This document shows, piece by piece, positions 35,284 through 43,392 of a DNA stretch of 64,000 nt. Source of the DNA: Streptomyces sp. Je 1-332 (GTDB lineage Bacteria > Actinomycetota > Actinomycetes > Streptomycetales > Streptomycetaceae); NCBI RefSeq assembly GCF_040730185.1, contig NZ_CP160402.1:2232001-2296000 (forward strand). Reading direction: 5' to 3'. Positions within the stretch are counted from its first letter, which is position 1. Each line of letters opens with the position of its first letter. A model generated the notes under the pieces. It ran no database searches. It had not been told where the DNA came from and saw only the letters and a list, made by a program, of their open reading frames with translations. The position numbers and the translations under genes were made by a program.

Positions 35284-36645
35284 TTACAACACCGGCAGGT
35301 TCTTCCTCAGCTCGAAGGCCGTGACCTCACTCCGGTACTCCTCCCACTCCTGCTTCTTGTTCCGCAGGAAGAAGTCGTACACATGCTCGCCGAGCGTCTC
35401 GGCGACCAGTTCCGACCGCTCCATCAGAGCAATCGCCTCGCCCAGGTTCTGCGGCAGCGGCTCGATGCCCATCGCGCGGCGTTCCGCGTCCGAGAGGGCC
35501 CAGACGTCGTCGTCGGCGCCCGGCGGGAGTTCGTAGCCCTCCTCGATGCCCTTCAGGCCCGCGGCGAGCAGTACCGCGTACGTCAGGTACGGGTTCGCGC
35601 CCGAGTCGATCGAGCGGACCTCCACCCTCGCCGAGCCGGTCTTGCCGGGCTTGTACATCGGGACGCGGATCAGCGCCGAGCGGTTGTTGTGGCCCCAGCA
35701 GATGTACGAGGGTGCCTCGCCCCCCGCGCCCGCCGTGCGCTCCGAGCCGCCCCAGATGCGCTTGTAGGAGTTCACCCACTGGTTGGTGACCGCGGAGATC
35801 TCGGCGGCGTGCTTGAGGAGGCCGGCGATGAAGGAGCGGCCCACCTTGGAGAGCTGGTACTCGGAGCCGGACTCGTAGAAGGCGTTGCGGTCGCCCTCGA
35901 AGAGGGAGAGGTGCGTGTGCATGCCCGAGCCCGGGTGTTCGGAGAACGGTTTCGGCATGAAGGTCGCCTGGACGCCCTGTTCGAGAGCCACCTGCTTCAT
36001 GACCAGACGGAACGTCATGATGTTGTCGGCCGTGGACAGCGCGTCCGCGTACCGCAGGTCGATCTCCTGTTGGCCCGGCGCGCCCTCGTGATGGCTGAAC
36101 TCGACCGAGATGCCCATGGATTCGAGCATCGTGATGGCCTGGCGGCGGAAGTCCATCCCGACGTTCTGCGGGGTGTGGTCGAAGTAGCCGGAGTTGTCGG
36201 CGGGGGTGGGCCGCGAGCCGTCCAGCGGCTTGTCCTTCAGGAGGAAGAACTCGATCTCGGGGTGGGTGTAGAAGGTGAACCCGAGGTCGGAGGTCTTCGC
36301 CAGGGCGCGCTTGAGGACGAAACGGGGGTCCGCGAAGGACGGGGAGCCGTCCGGCATGAGGATGTCGCAGAACATGCGGGCGGTGCCGGGGGCCTCCGCG
36401 CGCCAGGGCAGGACCTGGAACGTCGACGGGTCAGGCTTGGCGATCATGTCCGACTCGTACACCCGGGCGAATCCCTCGATCGCCGAGCCGTCGAAGCCGA
36501 TGCCCTCGTCGAAGGCCTGCTCCAGCTCGGCCGGAGCCACCGCGACCGATTTCAGGAAGCCGAGGACATCCGTGAACCACAGGCGTACGAACCGGATGTC
36601 GCGCTCCTCCAGTGTCCGGAGCACGAATTCCTGCTGCTTGTCCAT
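35284..36645 (-). CDS. glnA2: Glutamine-synthetase-like enzyme GlnA2 (gamma-glutamylpolyamine synthetase type)
   Basis: A 453-aa GSI-fold enzyme. Visible active-site segments: IGFDGSAIEGFARVYESDM, HHEGAPGQQEIDLRYADAL, GSGMHTHLSLF, SYKRIWGGSERTAGAGG, and VEVRSIDSGANPYL. The adenylylation loop of housekeeping GlnA (NLYDLP with the target Tyr) is replaced by DDDVWALSDAE, so GlnE cannot modify it. In S. coelicolor GlnA2 was reported to glutamylate polyamines; the same role is likely. Start ATG 36645 (GGAAG ahead) matches the family N-terminus MDKQQEFVLRTLEERDIRF. Monocistronic, divergent from the DUF3105 gene. Confidence 0.92.
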   Translation of the reverse strand: MDKQQEFVLRTLEERDIRFVRLWFTDVLGFLKSVAVAPAELEQAFDEGIGFDGSAIEGFARVYESDMIAKPDPSTFQVLPWRAEAPGTARMFCDILMPDGSPSFADPRFVLKRALAKTSDLGFTFYTHPEIEFFLLKDKPLDGSRPTPADNSGYFDHTPQNVGMDFRRQAITMLESMGISVEFSHHEGAPGQQEIDLRYADALSTADNIMTFRLVMKQVALEQGVQATFMPKPFSEHPGSGMHTHLSLFEGDRNAFYESGSEYQLSKVGRSFIAGLLKHAAEISAVTNQWVNSYKRIWGGSERTAGAGGEAPSYICWGHNNRSALIRVPMYKPGKTGSARVEVRSIDSGANPYLTYAVLLAAGLKGIEEGYELPPGADDDVWALSDAERRAMGIEPLPQNLGEAIALMERSELVAETLGEHVYDFFLRNKKQEWEEYRSEVTAFELRKNLPVL

Positions 36646-36940
36646 CTTCCGCTTCCACCCATCCTTGCTGGTCAGGCCGTCTGCGTCCGCGCTGTTCCCA
36701 GACCTGGGGACGCATCGGGGCACATGAGCATCCCACCACACCGTTTCGAGCACGTTGCGGGCCATGCGCCGCCCTGTGCCCATAGTGCCTGCTGTTCGGC
36801 GCGCCCGTAACAGCGGGCGGCTCGGTCTGCCCCTACAGCCCGCCGCGCTCGCCCATTACGATCAGCGAACCGTTACATCATGTTCCGCCCCGCGCGTCCC
36901 GCCCTTTCCGTCGTATCTCCGCATCGCCGAAGGACACAAC

Positions 36941-37606
36941 ATGGGTTCCGCCAAGAACACGAGTAGCTCCTCCCGCAAGGCCCGGATAGATGAGATGCGC
37001 CGGGCGGAGCGCGCACGCGACCGCCGTGGCCGCGTCATCACGATCACGCTGAGCGCGGTGGTGGTCGCCGCCCTCGTCGTGGGCGGTGTCGTCCTCTTCC
37101 AGCAGGCCGACGACGACTCCGGCACGGCCGCCGACGGGAACGCCGCGTCGAAGTTCGAGACGACCGCGGACGGCGAGAAGGTCTGGGACGCCAAGAAGCT
37201 GGGCCGTACGCACGTCACCAAGGACGTCAGTTACGCGATGACCCCGCCGGTGGGCGGCGACCACGACCAGGCGTGGATGAACTGCAACGGCGACGTCTAC
37301 CAGGACGAGATCCCGGAACGCCATGCCGTGCACTCCCTGGAGCACGGCGCTGTCTGGGTGACGTACAACGAGAAGGCGAAGGCCGCTGACCTGAAGAAGC
37401 TGGAACAGAAGGTCAAGCAGACGCCGTACTCGCTGATGAGTCCGGTCAAGGACCAGAAGGATCCGGTCATGCTGACGGCCTGGGGCCACCAGCGCACGGT
37501 GACGGGCGCGTCCGACCCGAAGGTCGCCTCCTTCTTCTCCACGTACGTACAGGGCAAGCAGACCCCTGAGCCGGGGGCCGCCTGCACGGGTGGCAAGGCC
37601 CAGTGA
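36941..37606 (+). CDS. DUF3105 domain protein, membrane-anchored
   Basis: A 221-aa protein with a basic N-terminus (SSSSRKARIDEMRRAERARD), one TM helix (ITITLSAVVVAALVVGGVVLF) and an external DUF3105 domain: THVTKDVSYAMTPPVGGDHD, WMNCNGDVYQDEIPERHAVHSLEHGAVWVTY and a final Cys. The His/Cys pattern suggests metal binding, but no role is established. ATG 36941 follows GAAGGA. Its stop overlaps the next gene (GTGA), a fixed pairing in many actinomycetes. Confidence 0.9.
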   Translation: MGSAKNTSSSSRKARIDEMRRAERARDRRGRVITITLSAVVVAALVVGGVVLFQQADDDSGTAADGNAASKFETTADGEKVWDAKKLGRTHVTKDVSYAMTPPVGGDHDQAWMNCNGDVYQDEIPERHAVHSLEHGAVWVTYNEKAKAADLKKLEQKVKQTPYSLMSPVKDQKDPVMLTAWGHQRTVTGASDPKVASFFSTYVQGKQTPEPGAACTGGKAQ

Positions 37607-38226
37607 GGCGGCGTACCTGCTGGGTGGTCGGGGCCGTCGCGACGGCTGTCGTGGCCGGCGGCGGCATCACCGTCGCGGTCGCCTCGTCGGACGGCTCGTC
37701 CTCCGCGTCCGTCCCCTCCACGGAGTCGGCCGACGCGGGCTTCGCCCGTGACATGGCGACACATCACCAGCAGGCCGTGGAGATGTCGTACATCGTGCGC
37801 GACCGCACGAAGGACGAGGAGATCCGCCGCCTCGCGTACGACATCGCCCAGACCCAGGCGAACCAGCGGGGCATGCTGCTCGGCTGGCTCGACCTGTGGG
37901 AGCTGCCGAAGGTGCCCGAGAGCGCTCCGATGGAGTGGATGGGCATGGGCGACATGCCGCCGGGCGAGGACGGCGCCCTGATGCCGGGGATGGCGACGAA
38001 CACCGAGCTCAAGCAGCTCGGAAAGCTGCCGGGGCGGGCTGCTGAGGTGCGCTATCTGCAGCTGATGATCAAACACCACAAGGGCGGGGTCCATATGGCC
38101 GAGGGGTGCGTCGACCGATGCGAGGTGGGGGCTGAGGTGCGGCTCGCGCGGGGGATGGTGGCGTCGCAGGAGTCGGAGATCGAGCTGATGACGGGCTTGC
38201 TGAAGGCGCGGGGCGCCAAGCCGTAG
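37603..38226 (+). CDS. DUF305 domain protein, secreted
   Basis: A 207-aa protein with an export signal (RRRTCWVVGAVATAVVAGGGITVAVA) and a ferritin-like DUF305 domain. The paired helical motifs FARDMATHHQQAVEMS and YLQLMIKHHKGGVHMAE carry the His and Met residues conserved in the family and probably bind copper or another metal. A Met-rich middle (EWMGMGDMPPGEDGALMPGMA) adds ligands. Starts at GTG overlapping the previous stop. Works with the DUF3105 protein; a metal-handling role outside the cell is inferred. Confidence 0.9.
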   Translation: MRRRTCWVVGAVATAVVAGGGITVAVASSDGSSSASVPSTESADAGFARDMATHHQQAVEMSYIVRDRTKDEEIRRLAYDIAQTQANQRGMLLGWLDLWELPKVPESAPMEWMGMGDMPPGEDGALMPGMATNTELKQLGKLPGRAAEVRYLQLMIKHHKGGVHMAEGCVDRCEVGAEVRLARGMVASQESEIELMTGLLKARGAKP

Positions 38227-38229
38227 TTT

Positions 38230-38360
38230 TCCCCAGCCCCGCCCCGTCCCGTCCCGTCCCGAAAGTCCTCTCCGGCGCGGGGGCCTCTCCGGCGCGGCGG
38301 GCCTCTCCGCCCCGGGCCCCGCTCCTCAACCGCCGCAGGGGCTGGAAATCCAGCCCCTCG
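38230..38360. repeat. Degenerate copy of the nested inverted-repeat element, with hairpin
   Basis: It begins TTTTCCCCAGCCCCGCCCC, like the arm of the element at 28075. It has a GTCCC pentamer run and a tandem CTCTCCGGCGCGG repeat, and ends with a perfect 10-bp hairpin (AGGGGCTGGA 38337-38346, TCCAGCCCCT 38349-38358) beside the stop of the dehydrogenase gene, which could terminate both converging genes. Confidence 0.6.
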
Positions 38361-38367
38361 ACCACCC

Positions 38368-39387
38368 CTACGCCACCCGCAGCAACTCCTCCCGCAGCAA
38401 CCGCCCCCGCAGCTCCTCCCCCCGCACGAACCTCTCCACCTCCCCCACCGCGAACTCCCCGAGCCTGCGCACCTCGCTGCCCTGCGCCCCCGCGACATGC
38501 GGGGTGACGAGGACGTTCGGGAGCGTGAGCAGGGGGTGGCCGGGCGGCAGCGGCTCCGGGTCCGTGACGTCCAGGAAGGCGTCGAGGCGGCCCGCCCCGC
38601 ACTCCCGGGCCAGCGCCTCCGTGTCGACCAGTGAGCCGCGCGCGGTGTTGATGACGGTGCCCCCGTCGGGGATCAGTTTCAGCATCTCCTCGCTCACCAT
38701 GCCCCGCGTCTCGGTGAGTTGGGGCGCGTGGACGCTGACGATCGAACTGCTCCGGCACAGTTCCGAGAGGTCGACGAGCTCCACGCCGAGCCCCGCAGCC
38801 TCCTCCCTCGTGACGTACGGATCGGTGAGCAGCACGCGCAGCCTGGCGTCGGACGCGCGCAGCCCGGCGATGACCCCGCGGCCGATGCGGGACGCGCCGA
38901 TGATGCCGACGGTGCGGGCGTCGGCGCCCGTCCGTTCGGTGAAGGGCGGCCACCCGGCGGCGTAGCCCGCCGCGGTCGACAGCGCGCCCTTCGCCGCGAA
39001 GGTGATCGCGGCGAGCGTGTAGGCCACGACGGGCCCGGCGTTGGCGTCGGCCGCCGACGAGACCACCACGCCCCGCTCCCACAGGGCGTCCGTGACCACG
39101 GGTTTCACCGATCCGGCCGCATGCACGAGGGCCCGGAGCCGAGGGGCGTGAGCGAGGATCTCCGCCGAGATGGGCGGGCAGTTCCAGCCGGTGACCAGGA
39201 TCTGCGTGTCGGCGAGCACCGCGCGCGCGTCCGCCCCGGAGAGCGAGCCGGTGAGCAGGTCGGGCGCCAACTCCACGCTCCGGGCGAGCCGTTCCCTGAG
39301 GTCGGGGGCGAACACCCGGTCCGCCACGTCGGCGCTCATGGCGAGCACCGCGTTCGGCCGGCCTGTCAACTCTGCCTGGTCTGCCAC
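38368..39387 (-). CDS. D-isomer-specific 2-hydroxyacid dehydrogenase
   Basis: A 339-aa NAD-dependent enzyme that interconverts a 2-oxoacid and a D-2-hydroxyacid. VGIIGASRIGRGVIAGL is the nucleotide-binding loop, with Ser-Arg inside the GxGxxG motif. The catalytic triad is Arg in NTARGSLVDTEAL, Glu in DVTDPEPLPPGHPL and His in VTPHVAGAQGSE. GTG 39387 follows GAGGGA. It is divergent from the sugar ABC importer and shares its operator-bearing promoter region, so it belongs to that catabolic locus. Substrate unknown. Confidence 0.9.
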   Translation of the reverse strand: MADQAELTGRPNAVLAMSADVADRVFAPDLRERLARSVELAPDLLTGSLSGADARAVLADTQILVTGWNCPPISAEILAHAPRLRALVHAAGSVKPVVTDALWERGVVVSSAADANAGPVVAYTLAAITFAAKGALSTAAGYAAGWPPFTERTGADARTVGIIGASRIGRGVIAGLRASDARLRVLLTDPYVTREEAAGLGVELVDLSELCRSSSIVSVHAPQLTETRGMVSEEMLKLIPDGGTVINTARGSLVDTEALARECGAGRLDAFLDVTDPEPLPPGHPLLTLPNVLVTPHVAGAQGSEVRRLGEFAVGEVERFVRGEELRGRLLREELLRVA

Positions 39388-39405
39388 GCGTGACCATCCC
39401 TCGTA

Positions 39406-39417
39406 GTAACCGGTTAC
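39406..39417. promoter_or_regulatory. LacI-type operator, perfect palindrome
   Basis: GTAACCGGTTAC is a perfect 12-bp palindrome with a central C-G step, the form recognised by LacI-family repressors. It lies 19 bp upstream of the dehydrogenase start and 139 bp from the importer start. A half-similar site, GTAACCGCTTTA, lies at 39496-39507. The LacI regulator encoded at 43393 is the likely binder. Confidence 0.75.
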
Positions 39418-39555
39418 CCAACAGCGCCTGGAGGCTAGGCCGAAGTCGGGACGGCGGTCAAGAGATCGCGGGCTCAAGGGGGTTGACCGGGGTTAGTAAC
39501 CGCTTTAGATTCCGGTCACCTTGTTTCACCTTGTTCCGACAACGGAGGGGCTGCC

Positions 39556-40551
39556 GTGTCAGCGGTGACGAAGGAACGGACGGAAACCGAGGCGGTGAAG
39601 CCGCCCGGCGAGCGCAGTAACCGGCCAAATGGCAACAAAATCGAGCGAGATGAGCGATGGAAACGGTTTCGCTCCTCGCGGGTCCTGCTGCTGCTCATGG
39701 CTCCGGGAGTCGCGTACTTCCTGGTGTTCCACTACGGCGCGTTCATCGGGAACGCCGTCGCCTTCAAGGAGTACGTCCCCTTCGACGGCCTCTGGGCCAG
39801 CCCCTGGGTCGGCCTCGAGAACTTCGACCGGATGTTCAGCGATCCGGACTTCTGGCACGCGACCTGGAACACGCTCTTCCTCGCGGTGCTCCAGCTGGTC
39901 TTCTTCTTCCCGGTCCCGCTCGGTCTGGCCCTGCTCCTGCACAGCCTGACCTCGGACCTGACGCGGCGCTTCGTGCAGTCGGTGGTCTATCTGCCGCACT
40001 TCCTGTCGTGGGTCATCGTCGTCGCCCTGTTCCAGCAGGTGCTCGCCGACACCGGGCTTCTCAACTCCGTGCTCGGGCAGGCGGGTCTGCACTCCGTCGA
40101 CATCATCGGCAACCCGGACGCCTACCCTGCGCTCGTCGTCGCACAGGTCGTCTGGAAGGACGCCGGCTGGGGCACGATCATCTTCCTCGCCGCTCTGATG
40201 CAGGTGGATGAGCAGCAGTACGAGGCCGCCGCCATCGACGGGGCGGGGCCCTGGCGCCGCTTCTGGCACGTGACGCTGCCGTCGATCCGTCCTGTCGTCA
40301 TCCTGCTGCTGATCATGCGGCTCGGCGACATCCTCTCCGTCGGCTTCGAACAGATGCTGCTGCAACGGCAGTCGGTGGGGCCCGAGGCCGGTGAGGTGCT
40401 CGACACCTTCGTCTTCTGGCAGGGCATCGTCGGCGGCGACACCGGATATGCCGCGGCGGCGGGCCTGTTCAAGGGCGTGGTCGGCGCGATTCTCGTCTTC
40501 GCGGCCAACAAGGTCGCCCATCGCCTCGGCGAGCAGGGGGTCTACAAGTGA
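39556..40551 (+). CDS. Sugar ABC transporter permease (LplB-like)
   Basis: A 331-aa permease with six TM helices beginning LLLLMAPGVAYFLVFHYGAF. The cytoplasmic EAA loop is EAAAIDGAGPWRRFWHVTLPSI, where the ATPase docks. The group is the LplB/YtcP class that imports oligosaccharides. GTG 39556 starts a long basic N-terminal tail (PPGERSNRPNGNKIERDE). The stop overlaps the next permease (GTGA). No ATPase gene is nearby; such importers usually share MsiK in Streptomyces. Confidence 0.92.
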   Translation: MSAVTKERTETEAVKPPGERSNRPNGNKIERDERWKRFRSSRVLLLLMAPGVAYFLVFHYGAFIGNAVAFKEYVPFDGLWASPWVGLENFDRMFSDPDFWHATWNTLFLAVLQLVFFFPVPLGLALLLHSLTSDLTRRFVQSVVYLPHFLSWVIVVALFQQVLADTGLLNSVLGQAGLHSVDIIGNPDAYPALVVAQVVWKDAGWGTIIFLAALMQVDEQQYEAAAIDGAGPWRRFWHVTLPSIRPVVILLLIMRLGDILSVGFEQMLLQRQSVGPEAGEVLDTFVFWQGIVGGDTGYAAAAGLFKGVVGAILVFAANKVAHRLGEQGVYK

Positions 40552-41513
40552 GCACGAGCACGAAAACCGCCGCCGCCGCGATACGCTCCGGGCGGCCTGC
40601 GCGTCGCGCCCGCCCCGCACGCCCCCCGCGCCCCCCGCGCCCCTCCTGGATGGAGAAGCCGAAGCCGGTCACCCAGGTGGCCAAGGCCCTGGCGATCGTC
40701 ACCATCCTGGTCATGGTCTTCGTACCGTTCCTGGTGATCATCTCGACGTCGTTCGCCTCCAACCGCGAGGTCATCGCCAACGGCGGCTGGGTCCTGTGGC
40801 CCACGCACCCGACCCTGCGCGCCTACGAACAGGTCTTCGCGGGCGGCATCGTCACCAAGGCGCTCGGCGTCAGCGCCGGCGTCACCGTCATCGGCACCCT
40901 CGCCTCGCTCGCGTGCACGACGTTCCTCGCGTACGCGCTGAGCCGCCCGAAGGTCTACGGCGGCAAGCCGATCCTGCTGATCGTCCTGTTCACGTTCCTC
41001 TTCCCGCCCGGCATGATCCCCGCGTTCCTGCTCGTCAAGGGCATGGGGATGCTGGAGAGTTACAGCGCGCTGATCGTGCCCGTCCTCATCAACGTCTTCA
41101 ATCTGGTCGTCCTGCGCGGCTTCTTCCAGGGCGTTCCCGAGGAGCTGTACGAGGCGGCGCGGCTCGACGGCGCCAACGACTGGCAGATCCTGTGGCGGGT
41201 CGTGCTGCCGCTCTCCAAGGCGGCCCTCGCGGTGGTCGGCCTCTTCTACGCGGTGAGCTACTGGAACGCCTGGTTCCACGCCTCGATCTATCTGAACTCC
41301 GACCACTGGCCGCTCCAGCAGGTCCTGCGTACGTACGTCATGGGCGGATCGCAGATCGCGGACACCGGCCTGAGCGACGCCGCGAACGTCTCGGCACCGC
41401 AGACGATGCAGATGGCCGTCCTGGTGATCGCCACCGTGCCGATCCTGATCGTCTACCCCTTCCTGCAGAAGTACTTCACCAAGGGCGTGCTCACGGGCGC
41501 CATCAAGAGCTGA
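40548..41513 (+). CDS. Sugar ABC transporter permease (LplC/YtcP-like)
   Basis: A 321-aa permease with six TM helices (AIVTILVMVFVPFLVIISTSF, ASLACTTFLAYALSRP and others) and EAA loop EAARLDGANDWQILWRVVLPL. It is the second half of the heterodimeric channel with the preceding gene; their 4-bp overlap keeps them in balance. The N-terminus is rich in Arg/Pro (RPARRARPARPPRPPRPS), an unusual low-complexity extension. ATPase not encoded here. Confidence 0.92.
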   Translation: MSTSTKTAAAAIRSGRPARRARPARPPRPPRPSWMEKPKPVTQVAKALAIVTILVMVFVPFLVIISTSFASNREVIANGGWVLWPTHPTLRAYEQVFAGGIVTKALGVSAGVTVIGTLASLACTTFLAYALSRPKVYGGKPILLIVLFTFLFPPGMIPAFLLVKGMGMLESYSALIVPVLINVFNLVVLRGFFQGVPEELYEAARLDGANDWQILWRVVLPLSKAALAVVGLFYAVSYWNAWFHASIYLNSDHWPLQQVLRTYVMGGSQIADTGLSDAANVSAPQTMQMAVLVIATVPILIVYPFLQKYFTKGVLTGAIKS

Positions 41514-41547
41514 GCCAACTTCCCCGCACTCCCGAAAGGTCGACACT

Positions 41548-43200
41548 GTGTCCGGTTCCTCGATGTCGCGTCGTACGCTGCTGCGCTCCATAGCCGTCGG
41601 CGGGGCCGCGGTCGCCGCCCCGTCCCTGCTCACCGCCTGCTCCACCGGTTCGAGCGGCGGCGGTTCGGTCAGCAACGCCAACAAGAAGGCGACGCCCTGG
41701 CCCACGTACACCCCCGCCAAGGGCCCCACCCCCGACCTCGCGCCCAGCACCGAGGGCGTACAGCCCGGGTTCACCAAGTACCCGCAGAAGCTGGTCGCCG
41801 CGACGGCCGAGAAGCCGGGCACCGGCAAGCAGAAGATCAAGGTCATGACCATCACCTACGGCACCCCGCCGAAGCCGGTCGGATCGAACAAGTACTGGCA
41901 GGCGATGAACGAGGCCCTCGGTGTCGAGGTCGAGTTCTCCGTCGTGCCCGACGCGGACTTCCGCTCCAAGATGTCCACCCTGATGTCCGGCGACGACCTG
42001 CCCGACATGATCAACTTCGGTGGTGGCTACGTGCTGCCGCGCGAGTCGCAGTTCGTGAAGTCGCGGTGCGCGGACCTCTCGGAGCACCTGTCCAGGGACG
42101 CGGTCAAGGACTACCCGAACCTCGCCAACATCCCCACGTACGCGTGGGAGGGCATGGGCCGCGTCTCCGGCGGCATCTACGGCCTGCCGGTGGAGCGCGC
42201 CAAGGTGCAGGGCGCGATGTTCATCAACAAGGAGGCCTTCGCCGACGCGGGCTACAAGCCGGGCATGGCGGCGGCCGACTTCCAGGCGATGGCGCGTGAG
42301 GCCTCGCGGAACAAGAAGTCGGCGCTCGGCGCCTCATCGGTCAGCTTCTTCGGCTACCAGTACCACGCGATGTGGCACGGTGCGCCGAACCAGTGGCAGA
42401 TCAAGAACGGCAAGGTCACCGACATGTTCGGGACGGACGAGTTCCGGGCCGCCCTGGAGTACATGTCCAAGATGCGCAAGGCGGGCTCGTACAACTCCGA
42501 TGCCACCTCGATCTCCCAGGTCGACCTCAAGACGCAGTTCTACAACGGCACGGTCCGCTCGATGACGGACGGCTGGGGCGCGGTCATCTCCAACGCGCAG
42601 GGCATCAAGAACGAGTTCACGCTCGACGCCGCCGTGCCGTACGTGGTCGAGGGCGCGACGCCCGTCTACCAGCAGAACCGCGGCTGCTTCGGCTACACCG
42701 TCATCAAGAAGGCCTCCAAGGACCGCGTCAAGCTGATGCTGCGGGTCCTGGACTGGCTGGCGTCGCCGTTCGGCTCCAAGGAGTACGAGCTGATGCACTC
42801 GGGCGTGGAGGGCACTCACTTCACGTACGACAAGAGCGGTGACCCGATCCCCACCTCGCTCGGCCTGGTGGAGAACAGGACGAACCTCCCCTTCGCCTAC
42901 CTCATGGACGCGCCGCAGCCGCTGTACTTCCCGGGCTACCCCGACCTCACCAAGCGGCTGCACACGTGGGAGAAGGCGGTCGTGCCCAACCTCGTCCGTG
43001 ACGATCACTGGGGCCTGATGTCGGACACGTACAACCGGCAGGGTGCGTCCATGCAGCAGGTGATCGAGGACGGTGTCACCGCGATCGTCTCCGGCCGCAA
43101 GAAGCTGTCCGACTGGGACGCCGTCTACAAGAAGTGGCAGACACAGGGCGGCGAGAAGGCACGCGAGGAGTTCGCGAAGGAGTACGAGGCCGCGCACTGA
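41548..43200 (+). CDS. Sugar-binding lipoprotein of the ABC importer
   Basis: A 550-aa extracellular solute-binding protein of the LplA class. The export signal has twin arginines (SRRTLLRSIAVGGAAVAAPS) and a lipobox LLTAC, so it is probably a Tat-exported lipoprotein. The mature part has KVMTITYGTPPKPVGSNKYWQ near the start and Trp/Tyr-rich regions (WLASPFGSKEYEL) for sugar stacking. GTG 41548 follows GAAAGG. Large size suggests an oligosaccharide ligand. It feeds the two permeases encoded upstream. Confidence 0.92.
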   Translation: MSGSSMSRRTLLRSIAVGGAAVAAPSLLTACSTGSSGGGSVSNANKKATPWPTYTPAKGPTPDLAPSTEGVQPGFTKYPQKLVAATAEKPGTGKQKIKVMTITYGTPPKPVGSNKYWQAMNEALGVEVEFSVVPDADFRSKMSTLMSGDDLPDMINFGGGYVLPRESQFVKSRCADLSEHLSRDAVKDYPNLANIPTYAWEGMGRVSGGIYGLPVERAKVQGAMFINKEAFADAGYKPGMAAADFQAMAREASRNKKSALGASSVSFFGYQYHAMWHGAPNQWQIKNGKVTDMFGTDEFRAALEYMSKMRKAGSYNSDATSISQVDLKTQFYNGTVRSMTDGWGAVISNAQGIKNEFTLDAAVPYVVEGATPVYQQNRGCFGYTVIKKASKDRVKLMLRVLDWLASPFGSKEYELMHSGVEGTHFTYDKSGDPIPTSLGLVENRTNLPFAYLMDAPQPLYFPGYPDLTKRLHTWEKAVVPNLVRDDHWGLMSDTYNRQGASMQQVIEDGVTAIVSGRKKLSDWDAVYKKWQTQGGEKAREEFAKEYEAAH

Positions 43201-43302
43201 TCCGGTGGCGGACGCGGGATGATGGGACCGGGGCGGGGCTGCCGTGGGGGCAACGCCGCCTTGGACGCCGCCACTTGAGGCGGGCAGCGCTGCGGGACGG
43301 GT

Positions 43303-43381
43303 GCGGTGCTTACCCGAGGCGGGCTTACCCGACGCGGATACTGCTAGGTGCGGTTACTGCTGGATGCGGATACTGCTTGAT
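43303..43381 (+). repeat. Five-unit tandem repeat in front of the LacI gene
   Basis: Five units of 15-16 bp each begin GCGG: 43303-43318, 43319-43333, 43334-43349, 43350-43365 and 43366-43381. The last three share GCGG-TACTGCT. The array ends directly before the GAGGAG ribosome site of the regulator gene. Confidence 0.7.
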
Positions 43382-43392
43382 GAGGAGACACA

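Noticed and set aside
36646..36940. Possible GlnR box (GTTAC-like) upstream of glnA2 or the DUF3105 gene
   Set aside because: Only a partial match to the GlnR consensus could be seen, and the position relative to a promoter is unclear.
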